Below, in pieces: positions 23,601 through 35,600 of a stretch of 64,000 nt of DNA (position 1 is its first letter; the number at the start of each line of letters is the position of its first letter). The translations under genes and the position numbers were made by a program. The notes below the pieces were generated by a model. It searched no databases. It was given only the letters and a program-made list of their open reading frames with translations, and was not told where the DNA came from. Source of the stretch: Artemia franciscana (taxonomy: Eukaryota > Arthropoda > Branchiopoda > Anostraca > Artemiidae); the NCBI RefSeq assembly GCF_032884065.1, contig NC_088881.1, forward strand, positions 10,320,147 to 10,384,146, given 5' to 3'.

Positions 23601-26600
23601 ACCAGGCAGTCCTTTACAAGTCAATCGACACAGTTTTGGAACCAAATGAAGCGGTTAAGTATGCATGTTTGTTTGTTTGTAAAAAGAGCGTTTGCATATG
23701 ACGTCATTATTAGTACATACGGCTTTGTATATGCACAGACAATGGGAAAGCCAAGAATGTTGTATATTCGCAATTTTTTACGTAGTTTAACTCCTGCAGA
23801 CGAAATGAATGCTTGCCTGAAAAATTCTAATTTATGGGCACACGTAAAAATATTAAAATTAACTACAAATATGCGTGTCCGATTGCAAAACGATGACTCT
23901 GGTCAAACATTTTCAGATCAATTGCTGGCAATTGGAAACGGAAAGCTCCCAGTAGTGGGAAAGCCAAAAATGTTGTATATTCGCAATTTTTACGTAGTTT
24001 GAAACACATATATAAATCTATCTATATTCACAGGTGGGACACAGGGACACAACTACAATGGCGCGTAACTAATATGGCGCGTAACAACTTACGCGCGCGG
24101 GGGGGCTTGGGGGGGCGCGAAGCGCCCCACCAACTAGGTGTTGGGGTGGCGCGAAGCGCCACCCCAACAGCTAGTTGTAAATATTTTCTTTTCCAGTTCT
24201 TACAGCATTTAAAATAAAAATAAAATTACAATGAAATAAAATCTTGAACTGATGGATATTTCAACATTTATTATCATTATATATCAAATATTCAGTTTGA
24301 TTCTGTTTATACTTTCCAATACTGTTCAAGATACTTATAGTTTTCAGTAAAGCGCCAATGACGCAGTAGGTTCTAGACTTTTACAGTGAGAGAAGGAGGC
24401 GATACCCAAAATCTTGTTTGTAGTGATTTTGTCCGTTTCAAGCTTGATTTGCATATTCAGTTTAAGTTTCACTCATTTTAAGATTTATTTGTTCATTTAT
24501 ATTAGTATCTATTGTATGTTTGTTTGCATTGAGTGTTTATTTAATTTCTGTTCGTTTTGGGTTTCATTTATACTTCGATAGGAATTTTTTTTCTTTTCAG
24601 ATTTATTTGCATATTCAATTTAAGCGTTACTCGCTTATTTATTCATTTATATTATTACTTTTTGTACTTTTTTTGCTATGATGGTTTATTTAATTTCTGT
24701 TAATTTTGGGTTTCATTTATTCTTTAATACTAATTTCTGGTCGTTTTGAGTTTGAATTTTAACAGGCATTTGTATCTGCTGATCTTATGTTTAAATGGCC
24801 TTTATTTTGTTGGAAAAACTTTTTTTTCGGAAAGTTTTTTTTAATTATATAACCTGAAACGAAGCTTTTACACTGTGAAATATTGTTCTAGACAAGTTTT
24901 GTTGATCATAAAGTTTATTTCTATTATCTCAGCTAAAACAGAGGATCAACAGCAACATTTACTATAGTTGCAAGAAGACGCATATAAAAGTAATTTTATC
25001 TACATGTGACCGTCGTGGAATAAATCGATCAATAAAACGGCAAAGCCACCATGTTAAATAGTGGTATTGAACAAACATAGGCTAGCAGGAATGTGTAAGA
25101 ATTAACTATTAAAAGTGATATTATTAAGATCAAAAGAAAGTAAGGTTTTTATTCATATGTTAGAAGTCAATTGAAGGGATAAATTTAGAATAGGATAGTC
25201 CAATTTGTCTTTCTTAGAAGATGCTTAGATAAGTCTTTTAACTAATAATTCAAATTCTGTAATTTTGAATAATTTTAGTAATATCCTTTTTAATGAATGT
25301 ATAAGATTTATTAGCATACGCTCCTAGAAATCCAATCATTATGGGAAGAATCACAGTGTCTTGGGAAGAGAAGTGGTTCGAAACCAAGGTAAAGAGTGTT
25401 TTTGGGTAGCAATTTTCATTTCTTCTAAGGAGGCTCCTTTGGGCCATTTAAAGGAAATGGAGCTATTTCATCTAAGCGCAGTTGCTTGTGAGTGAGGCTG
25501 GATTGTACCTCCTGTCTCAGCTCAGCCAAAATTTAGCATAACTTAATGTTTTCAGAGGAACTGGAGCGGTCAAGAGTATTTGAAGATGGGAAGCAGGCGT
25601 ATGTAACTCACTCTGTGGATCCTCAATATTTAAAAATTGACAACATGGAAGAATTTTCTTACTCCGATGTCGTTTGGTCGCAGGAAGGAAACCGAAATGA
25701 TATAGAATACTGGAAAGACTATGGCAATCAAAATGAAATTTCATTTCGGCAAAAGGAATCTTTGACTAGAAATATCCAAAGGTAAACAAGTACTTTTAAT
25801 CCCAATTCTTGCTGACGATTTTTTTACAGTTGCGTGTCTCAGTTGTCAATTTGGTAATCTGTAAAAGAGAGTATACTTGACGGGGGAAAAGTGGCTAGTA
25901 ATGCTATCAATATTCTAGTTGGGAAAGTGTTGACATTTGTATGTTTGTGGTCATGTATTTTAGGAAAAAAGAAAAGTATAAAAAGAGTGATAAGAAGGAT
26001 AAAAGTGTCTATTTAGGATATCGTTGATCTAGTTGCATAATACAAAATTTCCAACACCTAAAAATTTCTCTCTTATGGAGAGGGGGGGGGGACATTTATG
26101 CTGTTTTCATGCCACAATAAACAAAATCAGTAAAACTAGTTTTCCTAACTGAATTTACGAGCGATAGGTAGTCCTATTTACTGACTATTTACCTAACTGA
26201 ATTTACGAGCGAGGAATAGGTAGTCCTGCTCCTGTATAGAATAGTTTCTGTTTGTTTTAGGTTTTAATGTTGCTCAATGCAGTCAGTTGACAAAAAAACT
26301 TGTTTTTTTCTCTTTTTTTGTTAATAACAAAGGGATCGTGCCACGAATAAGTTGTTATCTAAGCCATCTTGTCTTGCAAGAGCTAAAATAATTGCCCATG
26401 TAGTGCCAATATCTATAAAGTGAAAATTAGGAAACGAAACGAAATTTTTGCTACGAAACGAAAATGTTGAAAATTTCACACAGGTTTTCAGGAGGACCAA
26501 TCAGGTTTTAAATAGGCGGCTCAATTGTCAGCATAATCAAAGTGTTTAAGGATTTTGGTTTTGTCGTTTGAACTTGTAATTCATGGTCAGTTTTATATAC

Positions 26601-29600
26601 AAGTGCTATACTAAAGCATATCAAGGATGTACTAAGGTGTGTCTGTGACTGATGTGTAATAGAATATTGAGAAGATTAGGTGCTTCAGATTTTTGACTGG
26701 GGCTGTAGGTTCTTCAGATTTTTGACTGGGGCTGTAGGTTCTTCAGATTTTAGAGTAAGGCTTTAAATAATATGGAAGGCTAAAAGACTTAGAACTGTCG
26801 AAAGCTGTATTGAAAGAATATTATCTTTAAAAACTATTTTACCGCATTATGTCATATTGACTCCTAAATTTGAATATAGTCATAAATATAAATACAGTCT
26901 TAAAAAATTATTGACTATGGCCTATGTATGTGTGATATCGCTATCAGCTGTATAGTTTTATATAGTCGAATTTTTATAGTTGGGGGCGGGGATCAGTGAA
27001 TTTTGCAACGACGCTGAAGTGCATGAAGTCTCAAAAAGCACAACATTAAGGACCAATTTCTCGACTGTTCATAAGAGGTCCATTTGATCCACATGGGGGG
27101 GGGTGTTTAAAACCCAACAAAACCTTATTAAGATTGTATGGTCAATATACAATAGTTGATGTTGATGAATAGTTGCATTGTGCAATGTTGATGCACAAAG
27201 AAGGTGATATCTCCCTTATTTTTCTGAAATCTGTTTATGTGAAATAAACGGTCACATTTTTGTCCGCGTACACAAACTTCGAAGGAATGGAGCACCATCC
27301 TCCAAGAGAAGTATTTGTAAATTCCTCTGCAACGACTTGCTTTTCATTTTCTTTCTAAATTTTTAGCTGTAAAACCATTGTTGGTCGCAAGAAAATACTC
27401 AGTTATCAGATGGATCTCACGCAACGAATTGTTGATCAGTAATTCAGTAAAATTTAATCAGGAATAATGATGAGTGACCTGGTAAAAATGATGTATCAGG
27501 CTTTTGTACTTGAGGCTAATTCATTGGACCAAGTTTTCTTCTTTACTTTTTTTTTTTTTTTTTTTTTTTTAGTGCTGAAAAGACTGAAGAACTTATTTTA
27601 AAGCTGTTGGCATTACTGCCGTCATTACAAAAGGAAAATACTGAACTAGTTATGAACTTCAAAAATCCCTGGTTACTTAATATGTATCAAAGATGGTTAG
27701 TTTACGCTAGATGGCAGCAAAAGGTGGTCAGACGTCTGACAGATGAAAGAGAAGCTATGGAGGAAGAATATAGGACATTAAAAGACGAAGTTGATGATTT
27801 CGCAACCGAGGAAGATGCTTCTTATTGCAAACAGATGGATATTGTAGCAGCAACAACATCTGGCTGTGCAAAATATGACAAACTAATAAGACACTTATCT
27901 CCAAAAATAGGCAAGTAATTATATAGTTTCTTATGTTCGTCATTATCATCGTCATCATCATTTGTTTGTACTAAATATAGCATACCAGAGAAGGGATCAA
28001 TTAAAAATTTATAAAACTAAAAACTAACAACACACACAAAAATTACTCATTAAAATAAAATAACCTATTAAATATCAACTGAAAAATGGCAAAAATCGTA
28101 TCAAATAAGTAAAAAAAAAAAAAAAAAAAAAGAACAAAAGCAAAATGTAAAACAAAAGGAAAAGAAAAAAGGAATAGTAAGCTAAAGAGGGATAAAAAAT
28201 AACTGGACAAAAACTACGAAAAGACCCGCCGAGAAACTGCCTTCGTTAGATAGAGGGACATTAGAAGGGATGAAGTTCCATATCTCAATTTCTATTTTTC
28301 TCCATTACTATCAGAGACCAGATATACTTTTACAACAAAGATTCAAAATTTCTATATATACCCTGCTTCTATGTATGTAAATTTGAATCCCGGTTTTTAG
28401 GCTTCACAGTGCAATTTTTGTAGTTTTTATGTCACTTGGTGTTAACCAAGTGACATATAGCAATCGCAAATTCTGTCGGTTTGTCGGTCCCAGTTTTGCT
28501 ACTTTAGGCACTTCCAGGTACGCTAAGACAATGAAATTTGTCAGGAGTATCAGGGACCGGACCAGATTAAATTAGAAATCGTTGTTTTTCCGATTTGACC
28601 ATCTGGGGGGGGGGAGTGGGGGCCCATTAATTCGGAAAAAATAGAAACATTGAAGTATTTTTTACTTACGAACGGTTGATGAGATCTTAATGAAATTATA
28701 TGTTTGGAAGAATATCGTGTCTCAGAGCTGTTATTTTAAATCCCGACCGGATTTGATGACATTGGGGGGATATGGGAGGAGAAACCCTAAAATCTTGGAT
28801 AACACTTAGAGTGGAGGGATTGGGATGAAACTTGGTGGGAAAAATAAGTTCAAGTCATAGATACATGATTGACATAACCGGAACGGATCCGCTCTCTTTG
28901 GGGTAGTTGGGGGGGGGTTAATTCTGAAAAATTAGAAAAAATGAGTTATTTTTAACTTACGAATGGGTAATCGGATCTCAATGAAATTTAATATTTAGAA
29001 GGATATCGTGTCTCGGAGCTCTTATTTTGAATCCCGACCGAATCTGGTGACATTGGGGGGGGAGCTGGGAGGGGGAAACCTAAAACTTGGAAAACACTTA
29101 GAGTGGAGGGATCGGGATAAAACTTTGTGGGAAAAATAAGCACAAGTCCTAGATACATGATTGACATAACCGGAACGGATTCGCTCTCTTTGGGGTAGTT
29201 GGGGGGGGTTAATTCTGGTATGTCTACTAAAAGGTTTCGTTCACCAAGAGGTGAACGTTTTTACAAGCGTTCACCTTTTAAAAGCGTAAGTTCTACTATT
29301 CAATGAATGACTCCATAGGTCAACGTCAAAGATCATTCTATACAAGTGACTTCTATAAAAGCTAGTATAACTTCTATATAAGTTATACAAGTGTATATAA
29401 GTTATAACTTCTATATATAATTTGCTACTTTAACTTGTATACAAGTTATAAGTTAATGCTATAAGTTAAAATGTAATGTCGCTATTTTAAATCTAGGCTA
29501 GAGAAACATGACTAAACTAAAGCACCCTCTGTTTCTCATTGAGCACTGAAATGTCAAAGAGCAAAGGCCAAATGTCAAAGATCCTTGCGTCTGCCCTACA

Positions 29601-32600
29601 GTATGCTCTTACACCTAAGTTTGAACTCTTACACCGTATTACCAAGCTTTGGTCAGTGCCACTGCGTTACTCGTGGACAAATAAAACAAAGCTTGCCTTT
29701 CACCGATCTGTTTATTTCTTTCTTATTTTGCTCCTGTAATATTCAGAAGTTTTTTTTTTTTTTTTTTTACCTCAAATGGGTTCTATCCTCTTTTCTTGCT
29801 TAGACAAATAGATAAAAATTGAAGCTTTTGATAGCTGAATTGTATTTGCCGTATCTTGAGAAATTCTGTGAATTTTTTAAAAAACCTCATAGTTTCTTAA
29901 GAAATTTTAGCTGTACCAACAGCTGCATTAATTCAAACATGCATTAATTCAAAAACGTTCAGAAATTAAATAAAAAAAAAACTAATTTTTTTTAGCTGAA
30001 AGTAAGGAGCGACATTAAAACTTAAAACGAACAGAAATTAATCCGTATATGAAATGAGTTGTCCCCTCCGCAATCCCTCGCTCTTTACGCTAAAGTTTGA
30101 CTCTTTGCCACAATTCTACTTTTTAAAACAATTAAAAGCTTTAGCGTAAAGAGCGAGGGATTGTGGAGGGGACAACTCATTTCATATACGGATTAATTTC
30201 TGTTCGTTTTAAGTTTTAATGGCGCTCCTTACTTTCAGCTAAAAAAATTAGTTTTTTTTATTTAATTATTGTACAAAACCAGGTTTTGGGTAATCAATCT
30301 GGTATGTTAAGTCAATAAATTTTTATGTGAATTCTAAAACTGTTGAACAAAATTTGCAAAAATCTAGAATGAAAATTATTGGACTATTACGTATTACAGG
30401 TTATATGAGGCCCTATAATCTAGGATAAATGATTGTGCTACGGTAGAATGTAACAGGTTTAAAACTTAAATACGAATATGAATTTGTGGTATGTAGATAT
30501 GTGACAATTTATAGGGTTTTTGTTTTGTTTTGTTTATTTTTACAGTTGTTTTTTTTTACAGTTTTATTTGGATTGGAGTGGACCCAAATGAGTTGTTGGG
30601 TAAAGTTTAATAGGCTGTATTTTATGTCAAGTTATATGGGAAACTATTATGTAGTTGCTATTCTACACACATCTTTAACCGAGTGGATGACATACTCCAC
30701 TTTCAAGTCCTCAAGTCCTGGTAGTGCTAAGGCATTTTTAAGTCCTGGATTGGGGTGGGGGGTAAGAGGCGTGATTCTGGGCCTTTGAGGCCTGAGCGTT
30801 GATCCGGCTGGGTTTGCCACATCACAAACTTGAAAAAAAATTAATTAAAGTTTAAAATTTTTAAAATTAAAATTTAATTCAATATATTCTACAGACTATT
30901 CAATTTTTACTTGTCTTTTCCAGTGATGATGGAAGAAGCAGCAGAAATCCTCGAGGCACATACGCTTGTCTCAATGACCTCTGCTTGCGAGCAGTTAATA
31001 CTTATTGGTAAGTTGCTGTTCTAGCTACGATTATTTGCCAGCTGTTAATCACAGCTAAAACAACAGAAGAAGAGTAATAATAGTAATAAAAGTAGAATCA
31101 ATATAATTCCAGAAAAGAACAACGCACGTATATGGCTGCTTTTCTCAATTAAATATATTTAAAAAAATGAAGGACAGATAGAGATCTTTTGTTGAATGGA
31201 ACCCAAAACACAAGAATAGTTAGATATTTACGCTAGCAATCCAGTGTCCTTTTCTAGGCAAGAGAGAAAAAGAATGCACATTATTTAAAGACAAGGTGGA
31301 AAAAATCTTCACTGGGTTCACAATTTACTGGTCTAGAAATTTAATAAGGTTTACGTTTTGGCGTTATTTTTTGCTTAGGTTCAAGAAACATTGATGAGCT
31401 GTCTGTTCAGGAGCCACATTTATGACGCCACACGTCATCTATGAATTTTGTAGTGAATAGAAATATATGGAAAAAATATAAAAATATGTGTCAAGATAAA
31501 TATCAGCGGAATCTGTCACCACATTTTTTCCCCCTCCCCCCCAGCGTATATTTGATACCTCCATGAATATAGCCTATTTTCAGAGAAAAACATAAAAGTA
31601 GTCGAATAAAGTGTTGGCTGGCTGTTGAATCATTCTATGTTAGTCAACTAAATAAAATAAAATTTAAAAAAGTGAATTTTAATTGAAATAAAAATAAACT
31701 AATCAAATCGAAAGAAAAAAACTATATGAAATTATAAAAAGGTATTTGCCTCATTCAGGGCTTATGACTGTTGTTTTGCTCTCATATTGCGAGGTTTAAT
31801 GTTAAGTAATAATTGAGATTTAATTTGTGTAACGGAGGGTGAGAGATCAAGCTATTCTACATTGACAATCTCTCCGCGTCACTTTAGGTTTTCGGTTACT
31901 TTTTCAGAAGGTCTTGGAACAGTAAGTGCTCCTGATATTCTTAGTAACTAAACATATTATCACAAAAAATAAATGGTAATTGAAATAAACATACTGCTCA
32001 TAGTTTTCCGGAATTAACTTGACATCGTTTTTCTTCTTTTCTTTTCTAAGCTGGTGTTAGCTTCCTCTTTCACTCGAATCCCTGCTTCTTTTTTCAGGCG
32101 ATCATCAACAGTTGCGACCCACTACAGCTGTATATCATCTAGCCAAAGACTACAATTTAGATGTTTCTTTTTTTGAACGCATGATACGACTTGGTGCCCC
32201 AAAATCTTCCCTTACGGTACAACACCGGATGAGACCTGACATCGCTCGTTTAATCGTGCCATCTATTTATCCCAGCCTAGAAAATCACCCATCGGTGTTA
32301 GACTACCCTGATATTAAGGGAATGAAACAGAATGTCTTCTTTTTAACTCATTCTGTCCCAGAAACAGAGGTTTGTACCAGCCTATTCTAAACATTTTGAC
32401 CTACTTTGTTCTTATATATGTACAAAGTTCTGGATGGGAGCCCCTTTCCCTTAGGAGAAGCTCAAAGGACAACAGCGAAGCGGAAAAATTGAAGCTAAAA
32501 GCCCATTTTTGTGTTTTTGATTTCCACCTTACCATGAAAAATCCAAAAAATAATTATAGGAAAACGGGTATAATATTTCAAACAAAACAGTGGAGAAAAT

Positions 32601-35600
32601 ACAATTATTATTTATTTTTGCGGAGATCAAATAGTATTCTTTGGTGGGGAAGTTCATACAAATGTTCCACGACTGGTGACCCAAAGTTCTGTTTTTTCAC
32701 TTCGAGACTCGAGACTTTTCATTAGAAGACTCAAGACTGTTTTAAAGAATACTCCATTGCCTTTTGTTGTTTATTTTCTAAATTGGTATGCGCTCTACCC
32801 ACAAAAAGTGTTCCATAAGAACAAGGTATTCTATATGCTCCACACTGAATTTTTTTTTTTTTTGGTTCTGCGTCTTTTCAACTATTCAGAAAAGGTCCTA
32901 TTGGTGGTTTGGATTTCAAAACAATTTTTATATCATTTGTTATTTATTTCTTTTCTTAAATTTTTAGATAAAATAGGAACTAATGGTAAAGTCGTGTTTT
33001 TTCCTATTAAATTCTTAATTATTTGATCCTTTAGCCTGTGTTCTTGGGTGACTAAAATGAATTTAGGGCAGGAAGACATTGCCTTGGATACTTAGCTCTC
33101 GTCAAATTATCGACCCCCTGCCTGTCCAAGGACTGAGTTTTCAACAACAACTAAACCTGATTGACCAAGGTGGTCTTCGAATTGCCACTTGGAATGTGTT
33201 GACGCTAAATTTCCTTGGGTCAAAAGTCCTGCTCGCTCGGGAGTTGAAAATCAATAAAATGTCAATAGCTGGCATTACTGAGACATCTTCTTGAAGAAAA
33301 CTCTGAATCCACTGGGGGCGAATCTTACTTGCTTTGGTCTGGAAACACGTCAGTGTGCTGGAAGGGCGTGGGTCTTGTCATGACTGTGAACGTAAAGAAG
33401 GGCTTTATATTATCCCAGCAAAAATCTGACAGAACAATGATACCACGGCTTCAGTATAAGTACGGAAAGTGTAGTATTATAGTATGTTATGCTCTAACTA
33501 AGTCCATGATAATGGTGTATAATAGCATAATAGTAAGCTCCTCTAAATCCATGATAATGCCAATTTGTTTTCTCAAATCCCCGCCCTGTTTTTTTTATCC
33601 TCTCCCTCCTGGAAATTCTTTGTCCTCATTTAGACTACTTGGTGTCACCATTACTTCAAATTTAAAGTGGGATATCCATGTTATAGACATCATCCATAGA
33701 GCTAATGTGTTTGTTGCCCTTCTTAAGCTCCTAAATAAATTTAGCGTCCCCTTCCCATTTTTAAGAACTTACGCGTCTTTTGTCCCCCCGCATCTCAAAT
33801 ATGCTTGTCCAGTTTGTCACCCTGGTATCTCTCGCAAAGAATCGGAAAAATTGAATCAATTCAAAAAAGCGCCTTGGGAATAATTTTCAAAGAAGGCAAA
33901 ATGCCATGCTCTCTGCTTCTTAAAAAAGCAAGTTTTGATACCCTTGGCCGAAATAGGGTTTCGTTGTGCCTCTGTTTTGTAAAAATATGCAATAAAAAAC
34001 CCTCGGACGGCAGATTCTTTCTTCAAACGTCACTCCCCATCCAAATTACGGCCGTCTCGAGTTGTTTCTGAGCCCATCCCTATTTTGTCCCCCCTTCACT
34101 GCGTTACTTCCAGATATGGAAAAAATGTTGTCCCTTTTTTCACAAAAAAAAAACCGAATAAAATATCCTAATTGTTTCTCCCTTTTTTTTTCTCTTTTTA
34201 TATTGGCTGATGTTGCTGCTAAGGGTCTGGCAGTTATTTGCTGCCCTCACCCGCACACTCCTTTTTATGAATTGATGTATATATTATATTTCGCTCTCTT
34301 TTTTGTGTTTATTCACTTATTTTTGTTCCATCTCCCTTTTTATTTTGACCAGATCTCATTAACTCTTTTAATGACTTTATGCAGTTAAATTATTGACACT
34401 TTTTCCGTGTCCCTTTTAATTCCATATATATTTATATCTCGTTCTTTTGTTGTAGCTATTTGCTTATCTCCCCCCCCCCCTTTTTTTTAATGTCCCTTTC
34501 TGACTTGTAACTGTTTAAGTTTAGTTTGGCCACTTATCTTTTTAACTTCTTAATTGACTTTTCACAGTTGTATTATTGACCCGTAAATGATTATTCATAT
34601 TGATTTTCTTTTTCTTTTTTTTTACATTTTGCCAGGTTTCGTGCAACCATATGATTTGTTGACTCCAAAGTCCGAATTCTGCCCTTTATGGGCTTGTGAG
34701 AGAATTTTTTTTTAAATATCTTATTTACCAAAGACGAATTTTAATCTCAGCTGTTAGCGTTATAATTGTGGATGTCACCCCATGTTATTATCACTCTTCT
34801 TGGTGACTTAAACGCCACTGTCTTAGACACAGCAGGTATATTGCGTGGTGTGATAAGTTGACTAATTCCAGCCCATGTCAATGAAAACGGAACCCGTCTC
34901 TTACAACTTTATGCAGCAAATATCCTCGCTATCTCAAACACATTTTTTGAAGAGAAGAGGATAGACAAACATACTTGGCACAGCAGCAACGGTAAGACCA
35001 GGAAGATGATAAATTATGCCATCATAAGTCAGAGATGGAGATTGTCTATCACCAGCTGCCTAACGTACAGGGGAGCTGAACTAGGCAATACTGACCACAG
35101 ACTCGTAGATGCATCTCTTCGTCTACGTCTCAAGAAATTGTAGTCAGGTGCTAGAGTTCCCCGTTTTAATTTCCGCAATCTTAAAGACTGTAGTATCGGG
35201 GAAAAGTATGCTGCGGAAATATCAAATAAATTCGAATGCCTCTAGTCCACCTGATTTTGAGGGAGCATGAAGAATTTTAAGAGCAATGTCCTAAAAGCTG
35301 CTGAATCTTCCGTTGGTCAAAAGCTGTCGCAGGAAGCTCAAAGGCTGTCAGACGAAACGATGAAAGTTAAAGAACCATGCCGGCAGGCTTGCCTCAGTGG
35401 TAATATGTCAGATGATACAGCCAAGCATCATCGTTTTGAAGATGGCAATACGTTACCAGATGAGTCAGCCCAGCTTGAGAGCTGGAAGGATCACTTCTCT
35501 CTTTCTGAACTCCGACGTTGTCCCATATCCTGACCAGATCTCATAACAGCTGCATCGTTCGTGCCTACGATTTCACTTGGTAGTAATGACGAAAAGCCTT

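Larger units (their letters stand above)
21434..24174 (+). mobile_element. Helitron, defective and internally rearranged (2741 bp)
   Basis: The 5' end TCTTCTATATATATAAAAAT follows an A. The 3' end is a GC-rich hairpin (GGTGGCGCGAAGCGCCACC, 24144-24162 region) then CCAACAG, CTAG (24171-24174) and a host T. TC start, hairpin, CTRR end and insertion between A and T are Helitron hallmarks. Inside are fragments of the Rep-helicase protein, out of order, and a minisatellite. It cannot move without a helper. Confidence 0.92.

Noticed and set aside
27915..27920. GT donor GTAATT as the end of exon 4
   Set aside because: It adds four bases and shifts the frame into the Walker B exon. The GC site keeps it.
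30486..30788. 100-codon open frame with a hydrophobic start as a secreted protein gene
   Set aside because: T-rich DNA produces Phe/Leu runs by chance. No domain or splice evidence.
32372..33026. Two overlapping open frames after exon 6
   Set aside because: They overlap in different frames, are Phe-rich and match no domain. Exon 6 joins exon 7 cleanly without them.
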